This document shows positions 27,053 to 35,795 of a stretch of 64,000 nt of DNA, piece by piece. Made by a program: the position numbers and the translations under genes. Within the stretch, counting starts at the first letter, position 1. Each line of letters opens with the position of its first letter. The notes beneath the pieces are model-generated. The model saw only the letters and a program-made list of their open reading frames with translations, searched no databases and was not told the DNA's origin. Source of the stretch: Rhodocista pekingensis. Its GTDB lineage: Bacteria > Pseudomonadota > Alphaproteobacteria > Azospirillales > Azospirillaceae. The stretch covers positions 558,001 to 622,000 of the forward strand of contig NZ_JBHTCM010000004.1 in NCBI RefSeq assembly GCF_042665545.1. The letters run 5' to 3'.

Positions 27053-28192
27053 TCAGCCGCGGCGGCGGTAGCTCTCCAGCAGGTCCTCGCCGGCGGGCCG
27101 GACGGCGATGCGCTCGTAGCCGGGCGCGTCGGTCAGCCGGTCAGCGCCGAAGCCGACGGCGGCCGGCAGCGCGTCGCCGCCCAGCAGCAGGCCGGCGCGG
27201 AACCATTCCAGCCGGTCGGCCAGACCGTCGCGCAGCAGCGACGCCGCCAGCCGCGCCCCGCCTTCCGCCAGGACACGGGTGATGCCGCGGGCGGCCAGGG
27301 CGCGCAGGGTCTGCGGCAGGGAAATCTCCCCCTCCGGGCCGGGCTCCACCGGAATCAGCTCCACCCCGCAGTCGGCGAAGGCCGCCATCCGCGCAGGCTC
27401 CGCCGCGTCCGGCCGGGTGACGATCCAGAGCGGCGTGCGGTCGGCCGTCCGCACCAGCCTGCCGGTGAGCGGCAGCCGCAGCCGGCTGTCCAGCACGATG
27501 CGGACGGGCGAGCGGTCCGCCATCCCCGGCAGCCGGCAGGTCAGCTCCGGATCGTCCGCCAGCGCGGTGCCGATGCCGACCAGGATGGCGTCGTGGCTGG
27601 CGCGCAGCCCATGCCCCCAGGCCCGCGCCACCGAGCCGGTGATCCAGCGGCTCTCCCCCGTGCGGGTGGCGATGCGCCCGTCCAGCGAGGTGGCGAGCTT
27701 GAGGGTCACCAGCGGCCGGCCCTCGCGGATGCGCAGGAAGAACCCGGCGTTCAGTTCCTGCGCCTCGGCCTCCAGCAGGCCGGACGCGACATCCAGCCCG
27801 GCCGCCCGCAGCCGCGCCAGCCCGCCGCCGGAGACGCGCGGGTCCGGGTCTTCGCAGGCGACGACGACGCGGGCGACGCCCGCCGCCATCAGCGCCTCGG
27901 TGCAGGGCGGCGTCCTGCCGTGGTGGTTGCAGGGTTCCAGGCTGACATAGGCGGTGGCACCGCGGGCCAGTTCCCCGGCCTGACGCAGGGCCTCCGTCTC
28001 GCCATGCGGTCGGCCGCCGGCTCCGGTGACACCGCGGCCGACGACGCGGCCCTCGCGGACCAGGACGCAGCCGACCGAGGGATTCGGCCGGACCCGGCCC
28101 AGTCCCCGGGCGGCAAGCGTCAGGGCGGCCCGCATGTGGGCGCGGTCCTGGTCGGAGAACCGGCCCGCCTCGATGGAGGGTGACACGGTCAT
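27053..28192 (-). CDS. ribD: Bifunctional pyrimidine deaminase/reductase RibD
   Basis: Catalyses deamination then reduction steps 2 and 3 of riboflavin synthesis. 379 residues. The N-terminal deaminase domain has the zinc site GRPHGETEALRQAGEL with HxE, and LEPCNHHGRTPPCTEAL with PCxxxGRTPPC. The C-terminal reductase begins FFLRIREGRPLVTLKLATSL and continues with DGRIATRTGESRWITG and VLAEGGARLAASLL. I chose the ATG at 28192, 10 bp after the nrdR stop; the frame stays open further but without family sequence. Confidence 0.93.
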   Translation of the reverse strand: MTVSPSIEAGRFSDQDRAHMRAALTLAARGLGRVRPNPSVGCVLVREGRVVGRGVTGAGGRPHGETEALRQAGELARGATAYVSLEPCNHHGRTPPCTEALMAAGVARVVVACEDPDPRVSGGGLARLRAAGLDVASGLLEAEAQELNAGFFLRIREGRPLVTLKLATSLDGRIATRTGESRWITGSVARAWGHGLRASHDAILVGIGTALADDPELTCRLPGMADRSPVRIVLDSRLRLPLTGRLVRTADRTPLWIVTRPDAAEPARMAAFADCGVELIPVEPGPEGEISLPQTLRALAARGITRVLAEGGARLAASLLRDGLADRLEWFRAGLLLGGDALPAAVGFGADRLTDAPGYERIAVRPAGEDLLESYRRRG

Positions 28193-28202
28193 GGAGTACC
28201 GC

Positions 28203-28667
28203 TCACCCCGCCGGCGCGTCGGTGCGCAGCGTCTCCACGAACTGGTTGAAGTCGGCGACTTCCCGGAAGTCCTTGTAGACCGAGGCGTACCGCACATAGG
28301 CGACCTTGTCCAAGGTGCCCAGGTGGTTCATCACCATCTCGCCGATCTGGCTGGACGGGATCTCCGTCTCGCCGGAGGATTCGAGCTGGCGCACGATGGA
28401 GTTGACGACCCGGTCGATGCGGTCGGCATCGACCGGGCGCTTGCGCAGGGCGATCCGCATGGAGCGCAGCAGCTTCTCGCGGTCGAAGGGCTCCCGCGAA
28501 CCGCCGCTCTTGATCACGGTCAGTTCGCGGAGCTGCACCCGTTCGAAGGTGGTGAAGCGGGCGCCGCAGGCCGGGCAGAAACGCCGCCGCCGGATGGCGG
28601 AATTGTCCTCTGTCGGCCGCGAGTCCTTCACCTGGGTATCGTCGTTCCCACAGAACGGGCAGCGCAT
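28203..28667 (-). CDS. nrdR: Transcriptional repressor NrdR
   Basis: ATP/dATP-sensing repressor of ribonucleotide reductase genes. 154 residues: the zinc ribbon has MRCPFCGNDDTQVKDSR and RRRRFCPACGARFTTFERVQ (Cys3, Cys6, Cys31, Cys34), then the ATP-cone from about residue 49 with IKSGGSREPFDREKLLRSMR. Position between glyA and ribD is conserved across alphaproteobacteria, where this gene is often the middle of a glyA-nrdR-rib-nusB unit. Confidence 0.96.
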   Translation of the reverse strand: MRCPFCGNDDTQVKDSRPTEDNSAIRRRRFCPACGARFTTFERVQLRELTVIKSGGSREPFDREKLLRSMRIALRKRPVDADRIDRVVNSIVRQLESSGETEIPSSQIGEMVMNHLGTLDKVAYVRYASVYKDFREVADFNQFVETLRTDAPAG

Positions 28668-28695
28668 GCAGTCCCCCTCCCCCGCAGTTCTCTTC

Positions 28696-29985
28696 TTACA
28701 GCGTCGGGTAGATCGGGAAGCGGTGGCACAGCGCGCGCACCTGCTCCCGCACCCGCGTCTCCGTCGCGGTATTGTCGCCGTTGGAGCGGGCGAGCCCGTC
28801 CAGCACCTCCACGATCAGGTCGCCGACCTGCGCGAACTCGGCCGTGCCGAAGCCGCGGGTCGTGGCCGCCGGGCTGCCCAGGCGGACGCCGGAGGTGACC
28901 AGGGGCTTCTCCGGATCGAACGGCACGCCGTTCTTGTTGCAGGTCATGCCGGCATGCTCCAGCGTCGCCTCGGCAGCCTTGCCGGTCAGCCGCTTCGGAC
29001 GCAGGTCCACCAGCACGATGTGGCTGTCGGTGCCGCCGGAGACGATGTCCAGACCGCCCGCCACCAGCCGCTCGGCCAGAACCTTGGCGTTGTCCACCAC
29101 CGACTGGGCATAGGCCTTGAATTCCGGCCGCAGCGCCTCGCCGAAGGCGACCGCCTTGGCGGCGATCACATGCATCAGCGGGCCGCCCTGAAGCCCCGGG
29201 AAGACGGCGGAGTTGAACTTCTTGCCCAGCTCCGGATCGTTCGAGAGGATCATGCCGCCGCGCGGGCCGCGCAGCGTCTTGTGCGTGGTGGTGGTCACCA
29301 CATGCGCGTGCGGCAGCGGGCTGGGATAGACGCCGGCAGCGATGAGGCCGGCATAGTGCGCCATATCCACCATCAGGTAGGCGCCGATCTCGTCGGCGAT
29401 GCGGCGGAAGCGGGCGAAGTCGATCTGGCGCGGATAGGCGGACCCGCCGGCGATGATCAGCTTCGGCTTGTGCTCGCGGGCCTTGGCCTCGACCTCCTCA
29501 TAGTCGATCAGGTGGTCGTCGCGGCGCACGCCGTAGCTGACGACCTTGAACCACTTGCCCGACTGGTTGGCCGGAGCGCCATGGGTGAGGTGGCCGCCGG
29601 CCGAGAGATCCATGCCCATGAAGGTGTCGCCGGGCTGGAGCAGCGCCATGAACACGGCCTGGTTCGCCTGCGCGCCGGAATGCGGCTGCACGTTGGCGTA
29701 GGCACAGCCGAACAGCGCCTTGGCCCGCTCGATCGCCAGCGTCTCGGCGACGTCCACATACTCGCAGCCGCCGTAGTAGCGCCGGCCGGGATAGCCCTCG
29801 GCGTACTTGTTGGTCAGCACCGAGCCCTGCGCTTCCAGCACCGCCCGGGAGACGATGTTCTCGGAGGCGATCAGCTCGATCTGGTCCTGCTGCCGGGCCA
29901 GTTCGCTGCGGATGGCCTGGAACAGGTCCGGATCGCTGTCCGCGAGCCGGTCGGTGAAGAAGCGGGAACCCGTCTGCATGTCCAT
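28696..29985 (-). CDS. glyA: Serine hydroxymethyltransferase
   Basis: PLP enzyme making glycine and 5,10-methylene-THF from serine. 429 residues. Motifs: QDQIELIASENIVSRAVLEA, TNKYAEGYPGRRYYGG, and VTTTTHKTLRGPRGGMI with PLP lysine Lys236. The C-terminal RLGSPAATTRGFGTAEF is typical. It lies 28 bp before nrdR and 34 bp after rpiB on the same strand. Feeds one-carbon units to the purine precursors of riboflavin, fitting the block. Confidence 0.97.
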   Translation of the reverse strand: MDMQTGSRFFTDRLADSDPDLFQAIRSELARQQDQIELIASENIVSRAVLEAQGSVLTNKYAEGYPGRRYYGGCEYVDVAETLAIERAKALFGCAYANVQPHSGAQANQAVFMALLQPGDTFMGMDLSAGGHLTHGAPANQSGKWFKVVSYGVRRDDHLIDYEEVEAKAREHKPKLIIAGGSAYPRQIDFARFRRIADEIGAYLMVDMAHYAGLIAAGVYPSPLPHAHVVTTTTHKTLRGPRGGMILSNDPELGKKFNSAVFPGLQGGPLMHVIAAKAVAFGEALRPEFKAYAQSVVDNAKVLAERLVAGGLDIVSGGTDSHIVLVDLRPKRLTGKAAEATLEHAGMTCNKNGVPFDPEKPLVTSGVRLGSPAATTRGFGTAEFAQVGDLIVEVLDGLARSNGDNTATETRVREQVRALCHRFPIYPTL

Positions 29986-30019
29986 GTGTGGCTATCCTCA
30001 GTGCTCTCGATCCGGGCCG

Positions 30020-30454
30020 TCAGCCGAGCTTGGCGACGCGGCGGGCATGGCGGCCACCCTCATAGGGGGTCGCCAGGAAGGTGGCGGTGCAGTCGCGCGC
30101 GACCTCGATCCCGGTCGTCCGGGCCCCCAGGACCAGGACATTGGCGTCGTTGTGCTGTCTCGACAGACGGGCCGTCGTGATATCGTGGCAGAGTGCGGCG
30201 CGCACATGCCGGTGACGATTGGCAGCGATGCTGATGCCGATGCCCGTACCGCAGATCAGGACCCCCCGCTGCGCCCGCCCGTCCTTCAGGGCGGCGGCGA
30301 TGGCGTCGGCGAAATCAGGATAATCCACGGATTCCCGGCCGTCTGCGCCGAGATCGAGGACCGTGCGCCCCTCCCCCTCCAGCATCTCCTTCAGCGAGGC
30401 CTTCAGGTCGTAGCCGGCGTGATCGGAAGCGATGGCGATGGTTTCGGCGGTCAT
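30020..30454 (-). CDS. rpiB: Ribose-5-phosphate isomerase B
   Basis: Interconverts ribose and ribulose 5-phosphates; ribulose 5-phosphate is also the RibB substrate encoded downstream. 144 residues, RpiB/LacAB fold: IAIASDHAGYDLKASLKEML, DYPDFADAIAAALKDG, and the active-site Cys68 in GVLICGTGIGISIAANR, then HDITTARLSRQHNDANVLVL. First gene of the leftward rpiB-glyA-nrdR-rib block. Confidence 0.94.
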   Translation of the reverse strand: MTAETIAIASDHAGYDLKASLKEMLEGEGRTVLDLGADGRESVDYPDFADAIAAALKDGRAQRGVLICGTGIGISIAANRHRHVRAALCHDITTARLSRQHNDANVLVLGARTTGIEVARDCTATFLATPYEGGRHARRVAKLG

Positions 30455-30885
30455 CGGCGTAGAATCCCAAACCTAGGGGGTCATAACCGGCACGGACCCT
30501 AGCAGATGACAGACGCCCACACCAGTTCCAGCCGGGGATGCCTCCGCAGGTCCGTATTGCCGGACGCGCGGACCTTGGCGGACCGAATCGCGCCCAAGGT
30601 CTGCTGAAATCCGTCCCATATTGTCGCACTTCGCGGGTGGTAAGGGCCTAAGTCGCGGAACTTCGTCGCGCTATATCGAACCGTAAGACACTACTACAGA
30701 GGTCTAGTCCGTTCAGTTCCCGACCTCATGTCACCAGCGTTCACGCAACCAGATCACAGCGGTAACTTGTAGTGCAAAACCGCTCAAAATAACCTGGAAC
30801 AGATGGGCCACCTTTTTCATTGACACCCAAGGGAGCCTATGCCAAGCGGTAATTCCACATTCAAGGAACGGTCAGGACACTAGCA
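30455..30885. other. 430-bp intergenic region between divergent rpiB and mucR
   Basis: No gene is visible. Its right half is markedly lower in G+C than the surroundings and must hold the promoters of rpiB and mucR. A TTGACA lies at 30820-30825 on the plus strand, but no convincing -10 box is found at normal spacing. A+T-rich DNA next to a MucR gene is consistent with autorepression, as MucR/Ros proteins bind such DNA (inference). Confidence 0.5.
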
Positions 30886-31329
30886 ATGACGGATCAGCAG
30901 GCGAATGACATTCCCGTTAGCGATCTCCTGCGCATGACGGCGGAGATTGTCTCCGCCTACGTGGGCAAGAATACGCTGCCGACCCAGCAGATCCCGGAAG
31001 TCATCAATACGGTCTACAGCTCCCTGAACGGGTTGCAGGGTGCCGGCCGGGAGACGCAGGCCGAGCCGCCGCGCCCGGCCGTGCCGATCAAGAAGTCGGT
31101 CACGCCCGAATACATCGTCTGCCTGGAAGACGGCAAGAAGCTGAAGATGCTGAAGCGGCATCTCCGCTCTACCTACAACATGACGCCGGACGAGTACCGC
31201 GTGAAGTGGGGTCTGCCGCCCGACTATCCGATGGTCGCGCCCAACTATGCGGCGCAGCGCTCCGATTTTGCGAAGAAGATCGGCCTTGGCCGTTCTTCCA
31301 CCCGGCAGGCGCGCCGCCGCGCGTCCTGA
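30886..31329 (+). CDS. MucR/Ros family transcriptional regulator
   Basis: A 147-residue global regulator of the MucR/Ros zinc-finger family. The N-terminal helical part has LLRMTAEIVSAYVGKNTLPT, then the DNA-binding part with VCLEDGKKLKMLKRHLRSTY, NMTPDEYRVKWGLPPDYPMV and the final RSDFAKKIGLGRSS. The finger has a single Cys near the N-end of the motif, rather than the C2H2 set of Ros; many MucR proteins show the same reduced set. The gene has its own ATG 5 bases after GACAC and is followed by a terminator, so it is monocistronic. Family members repress exopolysaccharide, motility and horizontally acquired A+T-rich genes. Confidence 0.92.
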   Translation: MTDQQANDIPVSDLLRMTAEIVSAYVGKNTLPTQQIPEVINTVYSSLNGLQGAGRETQAEPPRPAVPIKKSVTPEYIVCLEDGKKLKMLKRHLRSTYNMTPDEYRVKWGLPPDYPMVAPNYAAQRSDFAKKIGLGRSSTRQARRRAS

Positions 31330-31383
31330 TCCGGTGCCGGCCGGATCGCCCTGATCCGGCGGGAAGTCATCGCACAGACTGGA

Positions 31384-31410
31384 AAGGCCGTCCCCCGGGG
31401 CGGCCTTTTT
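31384..31410 (+). terminator. Rho-independent terminator after mucR
   Basis: A 7-bp stem AAGGCCG/CGGCCTT with a 10-base loop is followed by a five-T run and CTCTTG. It lies about 55 bases after the mucR stop. Confidence 0.85.
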
Positions 31411-31546
31411 CTCTTGTACCGGTTCCAGCCGATCGGGTGCCCGGCGGCGTGGAGGTTGCGGCAGCACTCCTGCCAGTTGTTCCAGGGACAGGGAGTGCGC
31501 GGAACAGCCTCCGGAGAGGGGGGCGGGATCTGCGGGCGGAGACAGG

Positions 31547-31762
31547 TCAGCGGGTGCGCGGAGGGGAGGCCGGGCCTCCCTGCTGACCGCGGGCCAGGAC
31601 GAAGCGGAGCTTGTTCACCGCTGCCCGGCTGAGGGTTTCCTGCCCCGCGCTGGCGGGACCCTGGATCACGACTTCGGTGTTCGTTGCCGGATCGATCGCC
31701 GAGACACGGACGATCGACCCGACCCGCTGGAACTCGATCAGATAGCCACCGGGAGCGGCCAT
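31547..31762 (-). CDS. Small conserved hypothetical protein
   Basis: A 71-residue protein with a compact beta-rich look: GGYLIEFQRVGSIVRVSAID, then PATNTEVVIQGPASAG, then a helix ETLSRAAVNKLRFVLARGQQ and a Pro/Arg end. The pattern 'EFQRVG…V.VSAIDP.T.TEV.I.GP……LSR.AV.KL' is one I have met in Rhodospirillales, but I cannot name a function. It starts 19 bp after the MarR gene stop on the same strand, so it may be co-transcribed. Composition agrees with its neighbours. Confidence 0.6.
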   Translation of the reverse strand: MAAPGGYLIEFQRVGSIVRVSAIDPATNTEVVIQGPASAGQETLSRAAVNKLRFVLARGQQGGPASPPRTR

Positions 31763-31781
31763 GGCGGAATGCCCCGGCTTC

Positions 31782-32267
31782 TCACGCGGCCGACGTCATC
31801 GTGAAATTGCTGTAGTCGAGCGAGGCGGACCAGAAGCGCTCCAGCTTGCGCATGATCTCATTGGCCCTGGCCAGCTCCTCCGAGGAGAGGCCGCCCTTGT
31901 CCAGGGATTCGATCTGGCGCTCGAACAGCGCGCTGACCTTGTCCCGCAGCCCCAGCCCCTTCTCCGACAACCGGACGCGCACGGAGCGCCGGTCATGCGG
32001 GGACCGTTCCTGCACGATGTAGCCGTTCTCGTACATCTTCTTGACGTTGTAGGAGACGTTCGAGCCGAGATAGTAGCCCCGGGCGGTCAGCTCGCCCACG
32101 GTCATCTCATCATCCCCGATGTTGTAGAGGATCAGAGCCTGGACGTTGTTGATGTCCTGGATACCGAGCCGATCCAACTCCACCTTGAGGACTTCCAGGA
32201 AGTGCCGGTGGAGACGTTCGATCAAGAGGATGCTGTCGTAGTAGGGCTGCCGCAAGGCAATCTCCAT
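31782..32267 (-). CDS. MarR family winged-helix regulator, LdtR-like
   Basis: A 161-residue dimeric DNA-binding protein. The segments LIERLHRHFLEVLKVELDRL, GIQDINNVQALILYNIGDDE, MTVGELTARGYYLGSNVSYN and RRSVRVRLSEKGLGLRDKV are those of the LdtR-type MarR regulators of alphaproteobacteria, which respond to osmotic stress and control an LD-transpeptidase in Liberibacter/Sinorhizobium (from memory). The start chosen gives an N-terminus matching that group. It has 67 bp before it in which a promoter may lie, and it is placed after mmsB on the same strand; its targets here are unknown. Confidence 0.82.
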   Translation of the reverse strand: MEIALRQPYYDSILLIERLHRHFLEVLKVELDRLGIQDINNVQALILYNIGDDEMTVGELTARGYYLGSNVSYNVKKMYENGYIVQERSPHDRRSVRVRLSEKGLGLRDKVSALFERQIESLDKGGLSSEELARANEIMRKLERFWSASLDYSNFTMTSAA

Positions 32268-32334
32268 CCTTCCCGTTCGGGCTGGTCGGACCGGATACGG
32301 TCTCACGCATGAAAGTGCAACAGAGAGTAACCGA

Positions 32335-33222
32335 TCAAAGCCCTTTAAGCATCTTGATAATGCCAGAAAAATCCAGATCACCACGGCCCGATGCAGAAAA
32401 AATTTGGTAAAGCGCCGCGGCCTGGGCCCCCAACGGGGTAGAGGCACCAACGGCCGCGGCGGCCTGCTGGGAGAGTTTCAGGTCCTTGAGCATCATGTCG
32501 GCAGTAAATCCCGCCTGATAGTCTCGGTTGGCGGGGGAGGTCGGCACCGGACCGGGCACCGGGCAGTAGCTGGTCAGCGACCAGCACTGACCCGAAGATT
32601 TCGAACTGATATCGAAGAGTTTCTGGCGCTCCAGCCCGAGCTTGTCCGCGAGCGCGAACGCCTCGCCCACGGCGATCATGGAGATGCCCAGGATCATGTT
32701 GTTGCAGATCTTGGCCGCCTGCCCCGTGCCGGGGCCACCGGCGTGGACGATGGTCTTGCCCATCGCCTCCAGAATCGGCCGCGCCCGGTCGAAGGCGGTG
32801 CCCGGCCCGCCGACCATGAAGGTCAGGGTGCCGGCCGCGGCTCCGCCCGTCCCGCCGGAGACGGGCGCGTCCACCATGTCGTGGCCGGCCTGCGCGGCGA
32901 CATCGGCGACGGCGCGGGCCGTCTCCACGTCGATGGTGGAACTGTCGATCAGCAGGGTTCCCGGACGGGTCCGGGCGATCACTCCCGCCTCGCCCAGATA
33001 GACCCCACGGACATGCGGCCCCGCCGGCAGCATCGTCACCACCGCCTCGGCCGCCGCCACGGCGTCCGCCGCCGATGCCGCGCGGGCGATGCCCGCCGCC
33101 CCGGCCGCGGCCAGATTGGCCTCGGACACGTCGAAACCCGTCACGGCATGCCCGGCCTTCACCAGGTTCGCCGCCATCGGCAGGCCCATGTTGCCGAGCC
33201 CGATGAACGCCACGCTCGCCAT
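32335..33222 (-). CDS. mmsB: 3-hydroxyisobutyrate dehydrogenase
   Basis: NAD-dependent oxidation of 3-hydroxyisobutyrate to methylmalonate semialdehyde in valine breakdown. 295 residues from the second ATG. The NAD fold is VAFIGLGNMGLPMAANLVKA; the catalytic lysine is in GTGQAAKICNNMILGISMIA; the substrate loop reads DAPVSGGTGGAAAGTLTFMV. The GGGAGG ribosome site is 6 bases before this ATG but touches the first ATG at 33228, so I prefer the second. It is the last of three valine genes in a row read leftwards. Confidence 0.92.
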   Translation of the reverse strand: MASVAFIGLGNMGLPMAANLVKAGHAVTGFDVSEANLAAAGAAGIARAASAADAVAAAEAVVTMLPAGPHVRGVYLGEAGVIARTRPGTLLIDSSTIDVETARAVADVAAQAGHDMVDAPVSGGTGGAAAGTLTFMVGGPGTAFDRARPILEAMGKTIVHAGGPGTGQAAKICNNMILGISMIAVGEAFALADKLGLERQKLFDISSKSSGQCWSLTSYCPVPGPVPTSPANRDYQAGFTADMMLKDLKLSQQAAAAVGASTPLGAQAAALYQIFSASGRGDLDFSGIIKMLKGL

Positions 33223-33298
33223 CGCCATCCTCCCTCTGTCGCCGTTCCGCGCCAGCCCCCGGTCCGGGCAACCACCCGCGGACGGTCGTTCCGTCGCG

Positions 33299-34393
33299 TC
33301 AGTCGGTGAACACCAGATCCCGCGTTCCGACCGGGGCGAAGTGGCGGTTCACCATCTCCTCCGTCACCTCGGCCAGGGTGGCCGGCTGCCAGCGCGGGCT
33401 GCGATCCTTGTCCACCAGCACGGCACGGATGCCTTCGTAGAAATCGTGCCCGGCCATGAAAGCCTGGGTCATGCGGTATTCGAGCTGCATGCAGGCGTCG
33501 AAATCGAGCCCTTCGCCGACTCGCATCTGCTTCAGCGTGACCTTCAGGCTGGTCGGCGACAGGCCGGCCATGGTGCGGGCGGTCTCCTGGGACCAGCCGG
33601 TGCCGTACTGCTCCAGTGCGGCCACGATCTCCTCGACCGTGGAGAAGGCGAAGCTGTGGTCGATCTCGTGCCGGAAGGGCTCGATCAGCGCCTCCCCCGC
33701 CGGCGCGCCGGCATGCCGGTCGAGCACCGCCGACACCGTCTCCGCCGCCGGCCCCCCGCGCTGGAGGCCGGCCGCGAGATCGTCCACCAGCGTATCGAGG
33801 CGGTCACCGGGGACATGGTGGGTGGCGATGCCGGTGTGCAGCAGGTCCACCGCCTTCAGCCGGGCACCGGTCAGGGCCAGATAGGTGCCGATGCGGCCGG
33901 GCAGCCGGGGCAGGAAATAGGTGCCGCCGACATCCGGGAACAGGCCGATGCCCGTCTCCGGCATGGCGAACAGGGTCTTCTCCGTCACCACCCGGTGCGA
34001 GCCGTGGACCGAGAGACCGACACCGCCGCCCATCGTGATGCCGTCGAGCAGCGCCACGAAGGGCTTGGGAAAACGCTTGATCCGGTGGTTGAGGATGTAC
34101 TCCTCGCGGAAGAAATCGCGCGTCAGCGCGCCGTCGCTCTCCCCCTTCTTCCAGGCCAGACCGTCGTCATGGACGGCGCGGACATCCCCGCCGGCGCAGA
34201 AGGCACGGTCGCCGGCACCGCGGATCAGCACCGCCGTCACCGCCGGGTCCCGCGCCCACGCCTGAAGCTGCGGGTCGATGACCCGGATCATCCCCAGCGT
34301 CAGGGCGTTCAGCGCCTTCGGCCGGTTCAGCGTGACGAGGCCGAGCGGCCCCCTGGTTTCACACAGCACATCCTGGGTCAATGCCGTCCCCAT
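33299..34393 (-). CDS. 3-hydroxyisobutyryl-CoA hydrolase (crotonase superfamily)
   Basis: Releases 3-hydroxyisobutyrate from its CoA ester in valine breakdown. 364 residues, the length of HIBCH and longer than simple hydratases. Motifs: LGLVTLNRPKALNALTLGMI, RAFCAGGDVRAVHDDGLAWK, GITMGGGVGLSVHGSHRVVT and MPETGIGLFPDVGGTYFLPR, with the HIBCH Glu in MPETGIGLFPD. The C-terminal FAFSTVEEIVAALEQ and SPTSLKVTLKQMRVGEGLDF also fit. I use the ATG at 34393; the frame to 34465 is an extension without family residues. Confidence 0.92.
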   Translation of the reverse strand: MGTALTQDVLCETRGPLGLVTLNRPKALNALTLGMIRVIDPQLQAWARDPAVTAVLIRGAGDRAFCAGGDVRAVHDDGLAWKKGESDGALTRDFFREEYILNHRIKRFPKPFVALLDGITMGGGVGLSVHGSHRVVTEKTLFAMPETGIGLFPDVGGTYFLPRLPGRIGTYLALTGARLKAVDLLHTGIATHHVPGDRLDTLVDDLAAGLQRGGPAAETVSAVLDRHAGAPAGEALIEPFRHEIDHSFAFSTVEEIVAALEQYGTGWSQETARTMAGLSPTSLKVTLKQMRVGEGLDFDACMQLEYRMTQAFMAGHDFYEGIRAVLVDKDRSPRWQPATLAEVTEEMVNRHFAPVGTRDLVFTD

Positions 34394-34475
34394 CCCCTGT
34401 TCCACCCGCACCGCTGCCCCACACCGGAGCCCCGCGGCCGGACCACCCCCTCGGGAAATCGCCAACGCCCCGCGC

Positions 34476-35618
34476 TTACGCCCCGGCCAGAAGCCGGCGG
34501 GCCACGATCATCCGCATGACCTGATTGGTGCCTTCCAGGATCTGGTGGACACGCAGGTCGCGGACGAACCGCTCCACGGGGTACTCCTTGATATAACCGT
34601 AGCCGCCGTGGAGTTGCAGCGCGTCGTTGCAGACCTTGAAACCGATGTCCGTGGCGAAGCGCTTCGCCATGGCGCACCAGGTCGTAGCCTCCGGATCGCC
34701 GCGGTCCAGCGCGTCGGCGGCTCGATGCACCATCAGGCGCGCCGCGTCCAGTTCGGTCGCCATGTCGGCCAGCATGAACTGCAACGCCTGGAACTCGGCG
34801 ATCGGCCTGCCGAACTGCTGGCGGCTGGTCATGTGGTCACGCGCCAGCCCCAGACAGGTGCGGGCGCCCCCCAGCGAACAGGCGGCGATGTTGATGCGGC
34901 CGCCGTCCAGCCCCTTCATGGCGAAGCGGAAGCCCTCTCCCTCCTCGCCCAGCCGGTTCTCCACCGGCACGCGGCAGTCCTCGAAGATCACCTGCGCGGT
35001 GGGCTGGCTGTTCCAGCCCATCTTGCGCTCCTTCTTGCCGAAGGAGAGACCGGGCGTGCCCTTCTCCACCACCAGCGCGGAGATACCCTTCGGCCCCGGC
35101 CCGCCGGTGCGGCACATGACGATGTAGAGGTCGGTCGCGCCGGCGCCGGAGATGAAGGCCTTGGTGCCGTTCAGCACGTAATGGTCGCCCACCCGCTCGG
35201 CCCGGGTCCGCAGCGAGGCGGCGTCGGAGCCGCTGCCCGGCTCCGTCAGGCAGTAACTGCCCAGCCGGTCCATGGCGAACATGGACGGCAGCCAGCGCGC
35301 CCGCTGCGCGGGGGAGCCGAAGCTGTCGATCATCCACGACACCATGTTGTGGATGGTCAGATAGGCGGCGGTGGAGGGACAGGCGGCGGACAGTTCCTCG
35401 AACAGGATGGCGGCATCCAGCCGGGTCAGGCCGGTGCCGCCATGCTCCTCCCGGCAGTAGAGGCCGGCGAAGCCCAGGGCGGCCGCCTTGCGCAGCACGT
35501 CCACGGGGAAGATGCCCTGCTCGTCCCACGCCGCGGCGTGCGGGGCGAGATGCTCGCGGGCGAAGCCGCGGGCGAGCTCCTGGAAAGCCGTCTGGTCGGG
35601 CGAGAGGCGGAAGTCCAT
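34476..35618 (-). CDS. Isobutyryl-CoA dehydrogenase-like acyl-CoA dehydrogenase
   Basis: FAD enzyme of 380 residues. The N-terminal DFRLSPDQTAFQELARGFAR, the FAD motif YCLTEPGSGSDAASLRTRAE, WNSQPTAQVIFEDCRVPVEN and the catalytic Glu362 in ILEGTNQVMRMIVARRL are standard. The DGGRINIAACSLGGAR and QLHGGYGYIKEYPVERFVRD lines, and the gene order with HIBCH and mmsB, point to the ACAD8-type isobutyryl-CoA dehydrogenase, though short branched-chain relatives cannot be excluded. The catalytic set for valine still lacks mmsA and a hydratase, which must lie elsewhere. Confidence 0.88.
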   Translation of the reverse strand: MDFRLSPDQTAFQELARGFAREHLAPHAAAWDEQGIFPVDVLRKAAALGFAGLYCREEHGGTGLTRLDAAILFEELSAACPSTAAYLTIHNMVSWMIDSFGSPAQRARWLPSMFAMDRLGSYCLTEPGSGSDAASLRTRAERVGDHYVLNGTKAFISGAGATDLYIVMCRTGGPGPKGISALVVEKGTPGLSFGKKERKMGWNSQPTAQVIFEDCRVPVENRLGEEGEGFRFAMKGLDGGRINIAACSLGGARTCLGLARDHMTSRQQFGRPIAEFQALQFMLADMATELDAARLMVHRAADALDRGDPEATTWCAMAKRFATDIGFKVCNDALQLHGGYGYIKEYPVERFVRDLRVHQILEGTNQVMRMIVARRLLAGA

Positions 35619-35674
35619 GGTCCTGCCGGTCTGCGGGATCGGGACCGCGATGATAGTTTGCCCCCTCCCCCTGT

Positions 35675-35754
35675 CAATCCAACCCGTCGCCCGGCCAACC
35701 CGTCGACCGGCCAACCCGTCGACCGGCCAACCCGTCGACCGGCCAACCCGTCGG
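35675..35754. repeat. Tandem 16-bp repeats upstream of the isobutyryl-CoA dehydrogenase gene
   Basis: Four contiguous copies of CCGGCCAACCCGTCGA (35691-35706, 35707-35722, 35723-35738, 35739-35754, the last ending in G), preceded by a degenerate fifth copy in 35675-35690. The array starts 57 bp upstream of the dehydrogenase ATG, in the 352-bp spacer between two divergent genes, and is not needed for any real frame. Confidence 0.9.
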
Positions 35755-35795
35755 GCCGGGCCCCGTGCGGCCGCAGCAGGGGGCGAGGCACCGTC

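Noticed and set aside
35675..35754. CRISPR-like repeat array
   Set aside because: Units of 16 bp are in direct contact with no spacers, and no cas genes are present; this is a tandem repeat.
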